From contig CALFZE010000137.1 of NCBI GenBank assembly GCA_937952285.1, positions 1 through 45,397 of the forward strand: a stretch of DNA of 45,397 bases, given 5' to 3'. The position numbers and the translations under genes are program-made. The stretch comes from UBA2428 sp002343545 (lineage in GTDB: Bacteria; Bdellovibrionota; UBA2428). Positions 25,523 to 33,701 of this stretch are shown here, piece by piece (positions within the stretch are counted from its first letter, which is position 1; the number at the start of each line of letters is the position of its first letter). A model generated the notes under the pieces. It saw nothing but the letters and a program-made list of their open reading frames with translations, was not told the DNA's origin and ran no database searches.

Positions 25523-25541
25523 AAGGGGCGAAGCCTTTTTT
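25523..25541 (+). terminator. Candidate intrinsic terminator after the TIGR02147 gene cluster
   Basis: AAGGGGC-GAA-GCCTTTT forms a 7-bp stem including two G-T pairs, built on the very stable GCGAAGC turn, and ends in a six-T run. It lies 28 nt after the small acidic gene and before the tRNA promoter. Confidence 0.5.
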
Positions 25542-25572
25542 GGGCAAAGCACGAAAGCCCGCGGGTGGGGCC

Positions 25573-25601
25573 TTGACCGCCCGCCCGAATCTGACTACCA
25601 A
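25573..25601 (+). promoter_or_regulatory. Candidate promoter for tRNA-Val
   Basis: TTGACC (25573-25578) is followed after 17 nt by TACCAA (25596-25601). A start near 25608 would leave a 5' leader of about 10 nt for RNase P. The position relative to the tRNA is right; the -10 is weak. Confidence 0.42.
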
Positions 25602-25617
25602 CAGAGGTCTCCAGCGT

Positions 25618-25694
25618 GCTCGCTTAGCTCAGTTGGTTAGAGTACTTCCTTGACATGGAAGGGGTCACTGGTTCGAGTCCAGTAGCGAGTACCA
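25618..25694 (+). tRNA. tRNA-Val (anticodon GAC)
   Basis: The cloverleaf is complete. The acceptor GCTCGCT pairs with AGCGAGT (first pair G-U). The D arm is GCTC-AGTTGGTTA-GAGT. The anticodon stem CTTCC/GGAAG encloses loop TTGACAT, giving anticodon GAC, which reads GUC valine codons. The T arm is ACTGG-TTCGAGT-CCAGT. The discriminator is A and CCA is encoded. GUC is a frequent Val codon in these genes. It stands alone, not in a tRNA cluster. Confidence 0.96.
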
Positions 25695-26026
25695 TTTCCT
25701 TATCTTCCGACATCTCCGAACGATCTCGAGCGCCTCGCAAGCTTGGCCGCGGCCTTGAGCTCGGGCGACGGGATGCCGCTCTCGTCGCGGCTTTGCCCTT
25801 CTTCCCGGATGCTTCCTTCCCGAAGGTCCCTGGGGTACTCTAGGTCAAAATTGAGGGGTTCGATCCCGATTCGCGGGGTTGAAGTGGGTCAGTGGTAGGG
25901 TCGCCATTGGATTTCTGAGGAAATGCCATGGCGTCGCCGGCCGATCGCATCCGATTTCTTTCCGTTTGCTCTTCGTCGCTCACGCGCCGCCGGCGGCTTT
26001 TGCGCGCGACCGGAACCGGGGCTTGA
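25695..26026. other. 332-bp intergenic region with a possible minus-strand gene remnant
   Basis: No intact gene is seen between tRNA-Val and the small membrane protein gene. On the minus strand a frame open from 25888 to a TAA at 25700-25702 has GC-rich third positions in its second half and reads naturally (ESGIPSPELKAAAKLARR). It has no start codon, however, and is closed by a stop at 25889-25891. It could be the tail of a decayed gene. A stretch near 25855-25905 resembles tRNA T- and D-arm words but does not fold as a tRNA. Confidence 0.35.
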
Positions 26027-26467
26027 ATGGGAACGAACGAGAGTCTTTTGGTGGGCGCTTCGCTTGGCCTGGCCACGTGGGCTTCGGTCTCGCTTCGCGC
26101 CGCCGGCTCGATCGGTCTTTTGGATCAACGGGAGCTCCGCAAAAGATCCCGGCGCGGGACCGCGCTCGCGCTCGGGTCGGTCGCCCTCATGGCCTACGCG
26201 GGAACGGCGCTTTTTCGAAGTTTCGCCCTGCCCCGTACGGCGAGTCTCGGGAGCGTCTATCCGCTCACGCTCTCGTCCCTCTGGCTCCTCGCCTTCGGAA
26301 TCGGGCGACTCAGAATGAGCGAGGGGCTCGTGCGGGGGCCGATCCAGACGGCGATCGTCATGACCTTGGTCGCTTGGCTGATCGCTCGCGAACGCGCCTA
26401 CTCCGCGGGCGAGGTCGCGCTCTTCCTGGCCTTGACGATTTGGGTAAGTTTTCGCACGAAGGCGTAG
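26027..26467 (+). CDS. Small integral membrane protein, unknown function
   Basis: The 146-residue protein has four likely TM helices (about 8-28, 48-64, 82-95, 108-140) separated by short Arg-rich loops (DQRELRKRSRRG). Codon use matches the neighbours. No family is recognised. It ends 5 nt before the converging DUF4105 gene. A start upstream in the same frame was not found, so ATG 26027 is used; the ribosome-binding site is weak. Confidence 0.6.
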   Translation: MGTNESLLVGASLGLATWASVSLRAAGSIGLLDQRELRKRSRRGTALALGSVALMAYAGTALFRSFALPRTASLGSVYPLTLSSLWLLAFGIGRLRMSEGLVRGPIQTAIVMTLVAWLIARERAYSAGEVALFLALTIWVSFRTKA

Positions 26468-26472
26468 CCTAT

Positions 26473-28272
26473 TCAAAATGCGTAGTGGAGCGAGAGGCTC
26501 GAGAGCGTGGCGCTTCGCTCGTCGCCATCGACGCGCCGGAGCTCCGCGCTCAGGTCGAGGACCTTGCGCCGGAGCGGAAGGACTTGGCGGAGCGTGAGGT
26601 TGCGCAGAGGCGATCGCGGTACGTGCGGGAGCCACGTGAGGGCGTAGCTCAGCTGGGTTTTCATCGCGAAGACTTCGCGCACGAAAACGCCGGTTTCGGG
26701 TTGCGCGAAGAAACCGCCGAGCGCCTGGTCGAGCCCCGCGTTCAGTTGCAGGTAGAAATCGATGTCGTCGAGCAAGCGGTAGGTCTTGCCCACGCCGCCT
26801 TCCGCGAAGAGACCCCCTTCAAAATCCGCCGCGCGCGACGGGCGGTTCTCCCAACCGAGGCGGAACTTGCCCGAGAGCGTCGGCAGCAACGCGTCCGACG
26901 GCGCGAAACTCTGCATGGAGTACACGACGATCGAGTCGAGGCGAAGGCTTCGCGCCTCGACGTCGTAACGCAGCGTCGGCGAAAGGAGCGCGAGCTCGAA
27001 CTCTCCCAGGTACTCGCTCGCCGTCGCGCGCAAGGCGTGCGCGGCGGGCAGGAAGCCCACGAGCAGGCTCCTTCGCCCGCTTCCGAAACGGGCGCCGAAA
27101 CTCAGCTCCGAGTCGGGCGCCGTACGGCTCGGGAGCTTGAAGCCGGAAACGTCGATCTCGCCGTCGGGAAGGAGGTCGGCTTGGGCGCGGGCCAGTCCGT
27201 CCTCGCGGCGTCGCCACGCCGTTTCGCCCAGGGTCCCGCTTTCGAAGGCGTAGGCGTTCACGGCGCGTGCGAGCTCGTAGGTCAGAAAGAGGCGTTCGGG
27301 CGAAGTCGCGTCGGGCTCGAGTCGGACGACGTCGGGGTCGAGGACGCGGCGGCGGAGCGCCCGGTCCGGCCGGACGCTGCCCTCGAGCGAGCGGATTCTC
27401 CACTTGCTCGACGAGACGGCGTGCGTGCCGTCGACGAGGCCGCGGCCGGAGACGCTACGGACGACGTCGAGGGGCGTCACCCAAAGGCCTCGATCCTCCC
27501 GCATCGCGGGATCGAGCACGCTCAAAAAGTCAAAGACGAAGGTGCTGCAGTTGTAGGCATGGAAGAAGTAACGGAACTCGATTTCCTTGAGCTCGTAGAG
27601 GTGGAACGCCAAGAGACGCCGGTCAAAGTCGCTCAGCCTGAGTTCGTGCTCCCAGAGGTTGCGTTGCTCGCGGAAGAGGTAGTCGTGCTTGACCTCGGCG
27701 TAGGGAGACAGCGCGAAGTAACCCTTCTTTCCCGTCAGGAGACTTTCGTAGACGAGCTTGGCGAAGTTGCCGTCGCCGAGGTCGGTGTAGAACGAGAGCG
27801 CGTGCTCGACCGCAATCCCTTTCGCGTTCGTGCCCGACATCTTGAGGAGCACGTGCCCCATCATGCTCGAAGCCTGCGTGAGGTTCTCCGAAGCGAAGAC
27901 GACGTCGAGCCGATCGATCGGGGCGCGTTCCGTGAACGCGCGGAGCTCGGGACAGAGCGAATAGTCGAGCGCGGGCCGGGATTCCCGTTCCCCCACGTAA
28001 AGGAAGCGCGCGGGGAAGCGGCAGTAGAAATGCGGGTTCGAGTAGTGGTCGCGGACCGCTTGGAGCTCCGCGGACGAGGAGCGTTCCGCGCTCAGGAAGA
28101 ACTTGGGATCTTCGACGCGGGAGCGCGCCGTCGGCTTCGGAAAGCGGAGCAGGGCTTGCCATCGCGCATCGTCGGGGGCCAGGAGAGGGGATTGCGCGTG
28201 CGCGGCGAGCGCCCAGAAAAGCGAAAGGGCGAGGAACGGGAAAAGTCGGCCGGTGAGCTCGACCTTTCCCAT
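26473..28272 (-). CDS. Lnb/DUF4105-family periplasmic protein with predicted beta-rich C-terminus
   Basis: The 599-residue protein has a signal peptide ending AAHAQ. An N-terminal DUF4105 (Lnb N-terminal periplasmic domain) region spans about residues 100-300. It shows a papain-like Cys/His pattern: SSMMGHVLLKM with His, EHALSFYTDL, and the nucleophile-like HAYNCSTFVFDF (Cys242). The C-terminal ~300 residues alternate hydrophobic residues, with many aromatic strand ends and a terminal LHYAF, which fits an outer membrane barrel. The Lnb N-terminal domain is linked to amidase-like activity in related proteins, but the substrate is not known. Bdellovibrio-like genomes often carry several copies. 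Confidence 0.85.
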   Translation of the reverse strand: MGKVELTGRLFPFLALSLFWALAAHAQSPLLAPDDARWQALLRFPKPTARSRVEDPKFFLSAERSSSAELQAVRDHYSNPHFYCRFPARFLYVGERESRPALDYSLCPELRAFTERAPIDRLDVVFASENLTQASSMMGHVLLKMSGTNAKGIAVEHALSFYTDLGDGNFAKLVYESLLTGKKGYFALSPYAEVKHDYLFREQRNLWEHELRLSDFDRRLLAFHLYELKEIEFRYFFHAYNCSTFVFDFLSVLDPAMREDRGLWVTPLDVVRSVSGRGLVDGTHAVSSSKWRIRSLEGSVRPDRALRRRVLDPDVVRLEPDATSPERLFLTYELARAVNAYAFESGTLGETAWRRREDGLARAQADLLPDGEIDVSGFKLPSRTAPDSELSFGARFGSGRRSLLVGFLPAAHALRATASEYLGEFELALLSPTLRYDVEARSLRLDSIVVYSMQSFAPSDALLPTLSGKFRLGWENRPSRAADFEGGLFAEGGVGKTYRLLDDIDFYLQLNAGLDQALGGFFAQPETGVFVREVFAMKTQLSYALTWLPHVPRSPLRNLTLRQVLPLRRKVLDLSAELRRVDGDERSATLSSLSLHYAF

Positions 28273-28286
28273 CCCGAGTCGCGAGC

Positions 28287-28655
28287 TTACTGGCAGCTGA
28301 CGACGACGTTATCCTGGTAACGCCACATTTTTTCCGTGGAGTAGTCCGTCGTCGAGCCGAAGGTGCCGCCGATCAGGATGTTGATGAAGAACTTCGGATC
28401 CACTTCGCTGTTGAGCACGGTGGACTTCGCGCAGGAGCGCGTCGAGGTCGAGACGATCTTGGAGTCCTTCGCGCGCTTCACGGCGACGACGCCGGGACCG
28501 CTAAAGGTCATGCCGTCGATCGAGCCTTGGAAGGGTTTCCCGTTGCTCGACGTGACGTTGATTTGTTGCGTGTCGCCGTTGAGAATCGTGGCGCACGAAG
28601 CGAAGAGCAGGCCGCTCGCGGCCAAAAACACCGAACCCAGTTGTTTGTTCACCAT
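28287..28655 (-). CDS. Small CATI-type lipoprotein
   Basis: ATG 28655 is chosen: GGAGG lies 5 nt upstream and a lipoprotein signal follows (VFLAASGLLFASC|ATILNGDTQQ). The 122-residue protein belongs by its start to the widespread CAT-x2-x-G-x-TQ lipoproteins. It continues with a beta-sandwich-like segment (FQGSIDGMTFSGPGVVAV) and hydrophobic patch FFINILIGGTFGSTTDYSTEKMWRY. Two Cys remain (SCAK, VSCQ). Function unknown. A promoter candidate lies immediately upstream. Confidence 0.8.
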   Translation of the reverse strand: MVNKQLGSVFLAASGLLFASCATILNGDTQQINVTSSNGKPFQGSIDGMTFSGPGVVAVKRAKDSKIVSTSTRSCAKSTVLNSEVDPKFFINILIGGTFGSTTDYSTEKMWRYQDNVVVSCQ

Positions 28656-28673
28656 AAAATCCTCCGAGGCCTT

Positions 28674-28701
28674 ACTATACGGGCTCTTCGCGCTCTGAAA
28701 A
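28674..28701 (-). promoter_or_regulatory. Candidate promoter for the CATI-type lipoprotein
   Basis: On the minus strand TTTTCA (28701-28696) and a near-consensus -10 TATAGT (28679-28674) are 16 nt apart. The -10 ends about 19 nt before the lipoprotein ATG, leaving room for the GGAGG site. Confidence 0.5.
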
Positions 28702-28867
28702 GGGGGAGGGCTTGGCCGTCCCGAGAAAACGTGGTCTACGTGCGCCACGTCGCGTGATGCGGAGAGGGCGGTTCGAAGGCTTTGTCCCCGCGCACGATTG
28801 TCGCGACGTGGACCCGCTCCGGCTTCGTGTTCACGCCGAAGTCGAAGCGGATCGCGCATTCGTGGCT

Positions 28868-30073
28868 TTAGGGCGCGACGGTCTCGTCGCCGACGTAGGT
28901 GTAGGTGTAGCTGCCGTTGGCGGGCATGCCGGCGAAGCCGCTCTGGTAGCTCAGGCTACCCGAAGTCGTGACCGTCGGATCGAGTCCCGAAACGGCGAGT
29001 TCGCCGGACCCCGAGGTCGCCGTGTAGAGACTCAGGGTGCCGTCCGTCGCGCTTTCGATCTTCGCGATCTTGCCGATCGTGTCCGAGATCGCGAGGCCGT
29101 TGCGGCCCGAAAGCATCTTCGTCGTCGTGTTCACGCCGTAGATCTTCGTCAAGTCGTCGTTGAGGTAGTAAAGCTCGACGCGGGTTTCCAGGAATTCGCT
29201 CGGAAAGGAGATCGTGTAGACGCGACGCTTGGTCGTGTCGCCGCTTCCTCGCGGAACGGGCGACAGCTGTAGCATGGGGACCTCGATGCCGCTTCCGTTC
29301 GCGCCGCGAAGGTTGCAGTTCGTGCAGGGACCCGCCTTCAAGATGCCCTCGGGATTGAAGGCCAAGTCGACCGTGAGGCTCGAACCCTCGGCGAACACAA
29401 AGGGCGAAGTGAACTTGTAGAAGGTGCCGCCATTCGAGTTGATGACGTGCACGTCTTCCGAGGCACCGGTGCCCTGAAGGTCGACCGAAACGCAGCTGTA
29501 ACGCGAGCCGCTCGAGGTGTGGCTCAGCCCGGTCGCCAGCGTGCGGTAGGTCGTGCTGTCGTCCAGCGCCGTGACCTTGCCGTTGACCAGGACGTAGGGA
29601 ACCGAGGTGATCACGGCGTAGTTGTAGGTGCCGGCCGTGGCCGTCGTCGACTGGTTGAGCGTCGCGCGCGAAGTCGAGCTCATGAGGTCGATGGGGCTGC
29701 CGGTCGCCGTGATTTCGTCGAGACTTCGGCTCGTGAGATCGCCGAGATTCTTGAGCGCGTCGTTGCCGTAGGGCTCGGTGCAACCGCTCGTCTCGGAGAA
29801 GGCGCTCCCGCTGTAAGTGACGTCTTGGCAAAGCGAGATCGCGACAAAGTAGTAAGCGTACTTCGTGAGCTGGGCGGCCGTGTTCTGGCCCGAGTCGTTC
29901 GCCGCGAAGGGCGACGCGAAGATCGTGGGCAGAGGATTCACCGACTCATTGGCCTTGAGGGCCGTCGAGGCTTTCGTCAAAAGGTTCAGGGCGACGCTCG
30001 TCCCGCCGCTGCCGGAGCTCCCTCCGCAGGCCGCCAGACCGAGCAGAGAAGCCAAAGCTAATGATTTTTTCAT
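28868..30073 (-). CDS. Hypothetical lipoprotein, beta-rich, Ser/Thr-rich
   Basis: The 401-residue protein has a strong ribosome-binding site (GGGAGGATTCT) and a clear lipobox (ASLLGLAAC|GGSSGSGG) followed by a flexible Gly/Ser linker. The body is rich in Ser, Thr and Gly with beta-strand patterns, and two Cys pairs (CTNCN, and CQDV with SGCTE). No domain is recognised. It is most likely an outer-membrane or surface lipoprotein. It is the gene after bglX on the same strand, 57 nt downstream, so co-transcription with the glucosidase is possible. Confidence 0.8.
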   Translation of the reverse strand: MKKSLALASLLGLAACGGSSGSGGTSVALNLLTKASTALKANESVNPLPTIFASPFAANDSGQNTAAQLTKYAYYFVAISLCQDVTYSGSAFSETSGCTEPYGNDALKNLGDLTSRSLDEITATGSPIDLMSSTSRATLNQSTTATAGTYNYAVITSVPYVLVNGKVTALDDSTTYRTLATGLSHTSSGSRYSCVSVDLQGTGASEDVHVINSNGGTFYKFTSPFVFAEGSSLTVDLAFNPEGILKAGPCTNCNLRGANGSGIEVPMLQLSPVPRGSGDTTKRRVYTISFPSEFLETRVELYYLNDDLTKIYGVNTTTKMLSGRNGLAISDTIGKIAKIESATDGTLSLYTATSGSGELAVSGLDPTVTTSGSLSYQSGFAGMPANGSYTYTYVGDETVAP

Positions 30074-30130
30074 AGAATCCTCCCGTGGGCTGGATTCTAC
30101 CTCTCGGCGGAGAAAGTACTCGCTCCCCGC

Positions 30131-32365
30131 TTAGCGAGCTTTGAGAAGGCGGAAAGTGCTCTCAAGCCCCGTCGCGGAGTGAAGTCCCGCGATAAGCGAG
30201 AACATTCCGGGCTCGACGACGTAGCGCATGTCGCGGTCATGGAAGCCGAGCTCGGTGTAGGCGAGCTCGAATGTGACGAGCTTCGTTTCGCCCGGCTCTA
30301 GGTACACGCGGCGGTAGGCCTTGAGCTCTTTCACGGGGCGGGTCACGCTCGCGGCGTGGTCGCGCAGGTAAAGTTGCACGACTTCGGTCGCCCGGCGGAT
30401 CCCCGAGTTCGTGATCTTCACGCTTGCGCGCACGGGCTCGCCCGCGCGGATCTCGGTGTTCTCGATCTTGAGGTCGGCGAGCTCGAACTTCGAATAGGTC
30501 AGGCCGTAGCCAAAGGGGAAGAGCGGATCCGACGAGAGATCGATGTATTTGGACGAGTACTTGTTGTTCGGGTCGGGCGGGCGGCCCGTGTTCTTGTGGT
30601 TGTAGTAGATCGGGATCTGGCCGACGGCGCGCGGGAAGGTGACCGGGAGCTTGCCGTGGGGCTCGAGGTCGCCCATGAGCACGTCGGCAAGGCCGTGACC
30701 GGCTTGCGTGCCGCCGAACCAGGCCTGGACGACCGCGGGGGTGTTCGCGACCTCCCACTCGAGCGCGAGCGGGCGGCCGCTCATGAGCACGAGCACGACG
30801 GGCTTGCCCGTCGCGAGGACGGCGCGCAGCAGGTCTTGCTGCCGACCGGGCAAGTCGATGCGGCTGCGCGAAGCGGCCTCGCCGCTCATGTCCGAGCGTT
30901 CGCCCAACACGAGCACCGCGACGTCGGAGGCCTTCGCGGCTTCGACGGCTTGCTCGATCTGGTCGAGACCCGAGCCTTCGACCTCGACGCCTTTGACGAA
31001 GCGCACGCGGTTCGCGCCGGGCAGCTTGGCGCGCAGGCCTTCGAGCACCGTCACGACGGGCTCCGAGCGGCCGTCGCCGAGCCACGAGCCGAGCGGCGCT
31101 TGTTTGTCGTTCGCGAGCGGACCGATGAGCGCGACCGACCCGAGCGATTTGCGCAGCGGCAGCACGTCACGCTCGTTCTTGAGCAGCACGACGCTCTTGC
31201 CGGCGGCTTCGCGGGCGAGGCGGTGGTACTCGGGGCGATCGAGATCGCGCGCTTCGCGCGATTCGTCGGTGTAGGGCCGTTCGAAGAGCCCGAGCTCGGC
31301 CTTCTTCGTGAGGATGCGGCGGACGGCGTCGTCCACGGCCGTCATCGCGACTTCGCCCTCGTCGAGCAGGGCGGGCAGGTGTTCGGCGTAGGTGCGGCTC
31401 ACCATCTCCATGTCGAGGCCGGCGAGCAGCGAGTAGCGGGCGGCGTCCTTGGCGTCGGCGGCGAGACCGTGCGCGATCGTTTCCTTGACGGATTCGTAGT
31501 CGCTCACGACGAAGCCGTCGAAGTTCCATTGCTCCTTGAGGATCCGGCGCAGCGTGAAGGGGTTGGCCGTGGCGGGCACGCCGTTGAGGTCGTTGAAGGC
31601 GCTCATGAAGGTGCCGACGCCCGCCTCGACCGCGGCCTTGAAAGGGGGGAAGTAAACCTCGCGCAGCGCGTGCTCCGAGATCTCGGTCGTGTTGTAGTCG
31701 CGACCGCCTTCGCCGGCGCCATAACCGACCCAGTGCTTGGCGCAGGCCATGACGCGATCCGGGGCGGCCATGTCGTCACCCTGGAAACCCTTTACGCGGG
31801 CGCGCGCGAAGAGCGAGCCGAGGTAGGGATCTTCGCCCGAACCCTCGACGATGCGGCCCCAGCGCGGGTCGCGCGCGATGTCGACCATGGGCGCGAAGGT
31901 CCACTTGAGGCCGACGGCCGTGGACTCGATTGCGGCCACGTGCGCGGCACGCTCGGCGATCGTGGGGTCCCAGGTCGCCGTCTCGGCGAGCGGCACGGGG
32001 AAGATCGTGCGGTAGCCGTGGATGACGTCGAAGGCGAAGAGCACGGGGATGCCGAGCCGGGACTGTTCCATCGCGATGCGCTGGAGCTCGTTCGTCGTCT
32101 TGGCGCCGCGGACGTTCAGCGTGGAGCCGAGGCGCCCCTGGCGGATCATGGTGGCGTGTTCGGCGCGCGGGTGGCCTTCCGAAAAGCCGTCGAGCTGCTG
32201 GAGCTGACCGAGCTTCTCTTCGAGCGTCATGGCGGACAGCAGTGCTTCGACGCGCGCCTGCGTGCGGGCCTTGGCGCGGGCGTCGGGCGCCGCGCCGGCC
32301 GTGAACGAAAGACCCGCGACGAGCGCGAGCAGAACGTGGCGAACCCGAAACCCCCGACCCCTCAT
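30131..32365 (-). CDS. bglX: Periplasmic GH3 beta-glucosidase (BglX-like)
   Basis: The GH3 enzyme releases glucose from the non-reducing end of beta-glucans and oligosaccharides. The 744-residue protein has a signal peptide (about 1-25). A TIM-barrel domain contains FDVIHGYRTIFP, MVDIARDPRWGR and KHWVGYG. The nucleophile is in GFVVSDYESV (Asp289). The alpha/beta sandwich domain has VLGERSDMSGEAASRS with the likely acid/base Glu. A C-terminal FN3-like domain follows (VKITNSGIRRATEVVQLYL). Length and order match BglX. AGGAG precedes ATG. It sits downstream of the glucan cluster but after a strong terminator, so it likely has its own promoter. Confidence 0.95.
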   Translation of the reverse strand: MRGRGFRVRHVLLALVAGLSFTAGAAPDARAKARTQARVEALLSAMTLEEKLGQLQQLDGFSEGHPRAEHATMIRQGRLGSTLNVRGAKTTNELQRIAMEQSRLGIPVLFAFDVIHGYRTIFPVPLAETATWDPTIAERAAHVAAIESTAVGLKWTFAPMVDIARDPRWGRIVEGSGEDPYLGSLFARARVKGFQGDDMAAPDRVMACAKHWVGYGAGEGGRDYNTTEISEHALREVYFPPFKAAVEAGVGTFMSAFNDLNGVPATANPFTLRRILKEQWNFDGFVVSDYESVKETIAHGLAADAKDAARYSLLAGLDMEMVSRTYAEHLPALLDEGEVAMTAVDDAVRRILTKKAELGLFERPYTDESREARDLDRPEYHRLAREAAGKSVVLLKNERDVLPLRKSLGSVALIGPLANDKQAPLGSWLGDGRSEPVVTVLEGLRAKLPGANRVRFVKGVEVEGSGLDQIEQAVEAAKASDVAVLVLGERSDMSGEAASRSRIDLPGRQQDLLRAVLATGKPVVLVLMSGRPLALEWEVANTPAVVQAWFGGTQAGHGLADVLMGDLEPHGKLPVTFPRAVGQIPIYYNHKNTGRPPDPNNKYSSKYIDLSSDPLFPFGYGLTYSKFELADLKIENTEIRAGEPVRASVKITNSGIRRATEVVQLYLRDHAASVTRPVKELKAYRRVYLEPGETKLVTFELAYTELGFHDRDMRYVVEPGMFSLIAGLHSATGLESTFRLLKAR

Positions 32366-32396
32366 AGCTTCTCCTGTGTCTTCGTGAAGAGGGGGA

Positions 32397-32426
32397 CAGG
32401 TAGCCGGGCCTTGGGTCAGATGTCAA
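32397..32426 (-). promoter_or_regulatory. Candidate promoter for bglX
   Basis: On the minus strand a perfect -35 TTGACA (32426-32421) is followed after 18 nt by TACCTG (32402-32397), a weak -10. It lies between the cluster terminator and the bglX start, which supports separate transcription. Confidence 0.42.
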
Positions 32427-32460
32427 AATTGGCTCACCGCGGCGGGGACAGCGCCGTCAC

Positions 32461-32499
32461 GAAAAGGCCCGTTTTCCCTCGTTTTGGGGAAAACGGGCC
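32461..32499 (-). terminator. Strong intrinsic terminator after the beta-helix lipoprotein gene
   Basis: GGCCCGTTTTCCC (32466-32478) and GGGAAAACGGGCC (32487-32499) form a perfect 13-bp stem with an 8-nt loop. Read on the minus strand the stem is followed by TTTTC. It lies 35 nt beyond the stop of the beta-helix gene and separates the GH15/DUF1080/OpgG-like/beta-helix genes from bglX. Confidence 0.8.
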
Positions 32500-32533
32500 C
32501 GATCTTGATCGAGGAACGAGGGACAGCGGCGTT

Positions 32534-33685
32534 TTACTTGGACTTTTGGCAACGAAGCGCGGCCGGATCGAAAACGTCGCGGTGCGGGCCCGTGCCCTTG
32601 TCGGCCCAGCTCACGTCGCCCGCCTTGTTGCCGCCCATGCGGACGTTGTCGAGGCAGGTATCCACGCACGACGGGTGCGCCAAACGCAGTCCGTGGCCGA
32701 GCGAGGCGTTCATGGCGCCCGAGCCCGAGATGACCGAGTTGCGCAACACCATCTTCGTGGGGCAGGGACCGACTTCGCTCGGCGCGAAGAAGAGGCCTTG
32801 GTAGCCGTTGTCGACGATGCGGACGTCGTCGAAGGTCAGACTGTCGAGCGAGCGGGCGAAGACGCCCTGGTGGTCGTTCTTCACGAGATCCACGTTCTTG
32901 AAAAGGTTCTTGCTGAAGTAGATGTCGAGCGAGAGGCCGGCGCCGCGGTTGTTCGTCATGATGCTGTCGACGAACTCGCTGTCTTCCGTCTGGTAGCCCG
33001 CGAAGCCATCGAAGTAGTTGTTCGCCGCCGACATGCGGCTCACCTTGAGGCGTTTGCAGTGCTTCTCGGTGACCATGCCGCCGGAGCGGGTGTTGTCGAG
33101 CACGACTTCGGAGACCGTCACGTCCTCGGCCCCGCGGATCGTGATGCCGTTGTTGCGGATCGCCGCCTTGCCGCGACCTTGGCAGCCGCCGAGCAGGTGG
33201 CCGTCCCAGCACTCGTCGCTTTGCGTGGCCTTGTTGCCGTCGACGTTGAAGTTGCGGACGACGATGTTGCGCACGATGTAGGGCGTGTGGAAATCGCGGC
33301 GCGACTCGTCCCAGTTCGTCTCGATGCTGCCGATGACGATGGCCGGGATGTTCTTGGCGTCGGCCACCTTGATCGTGACGAGGTTGTAGGCGCCGATGTT
33401 CTCGCGACCCGAGGTGGGCGGAGTTTGGCTCGTCTCGCCGATGAGCGAGAGGTTGTCGGACTGCAGGAGGATGGGTTCCTCGCAGACGTAGGTGCCGGCC
33501 GCGACCTTCACGACGCCGCCGCCCTGGGCGGCGGCCGCGTCGATGCGGCCTTGGATCTCGCGGCAATCGCGCTCGGCGGCCGCCGGCATACGTCCGCCGG
33601 AGGGGGTGCTTGCGCAGGCGGCGAGGAATCCGAGGCCGGTGGCGACGAAGGCGAACGAGGCGGACGGGCGATGCTTGGGCTTCAT
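32534..33685 (-). CDS. Right-handed beta-helix lipoprotein (pectate-lyase-like fold)
   Basis: The 383-residue protein has a lipoprotein signal (GLGFLAAC|ASTPSGG). An entry region typical of polysaccharide-active beta-helix proteins follows (IQGRIDAAAAQGGGVVKVAAGTYVCEEPI). Repeating coils then run from about 110 to 340 with Asn-ladder motifs such as IVVRNFNVDGNK, NNGITIRGAEDVTVSEV, NNRGAGLSLDIY and DNGYQGLFFAP. Several Cys may clamp coils. Such folds bind or cleave acidic or neutral glycans; no catalytic set is certain. AGGAG precedes ATG, 16 nt after the OpgG-like gene, so it is in the same operon. Confidence 0.85.
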   Translation of the reverse strand: MKPKHRPSASFAFVATGLGFLAACASTPSGGRMPAAAERDCREIQGRIDAAAAQGGGVVKVAAGTYVCEEPILLQSDNLSLIGETSQTPPTSGRENIGAYNLVTIKVADAKNIPAIVIGSIETNWDESRRDFHTPYIVRNIVVRNFNVDGNKATQSDECWDGHLLGGCQGRGKAAIRNNGITIRGAEDVTVSEVVLDNTRSGGMVTEKHCKRLKVSRMSAANNYFDGFAGYQTEDSEFVDSIMTNNRGAGLSLDIYFSKNLFKNVDLVKNDHQGVFARSLDSLTFDDVRIVDNGYQGLFFAPSEVGPCPTKMVLRNSVISGSGAMNASLGHGLRLAHPSCVDTCLDNVRMGGNKAGDVSWADKGTGPHRDVFDPAALRCQKSK

Positions 33686-33701
33686 GACTTCTCCTGCTTC
33701 C

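Noticed and set aside
25855..25905. T-arm-like GGGTTCGATCCC followed by D-arm-like GGGTCAGTGGTAG, suggesting a permuted or broken second tRNA
   Set aside because: The T stem pairs only two bases, no acceptor or anticodon stem can be formed, and permuted tRNAs are not known in bacteria.
25840..26076. 78-codon minus-strand frame next to the small membrane protein
   Set aside because: It overlaps the better-supported plus-strand gene, lacks a ribosome-binding site and has no family resemblance.
25879..28320. 813-codon plus-strand frame opposite the DUF4105 gene
   Set aside because: Shadow frame: it also overlaps the small membrane-protein gene in another frame and has no recognisable domain.
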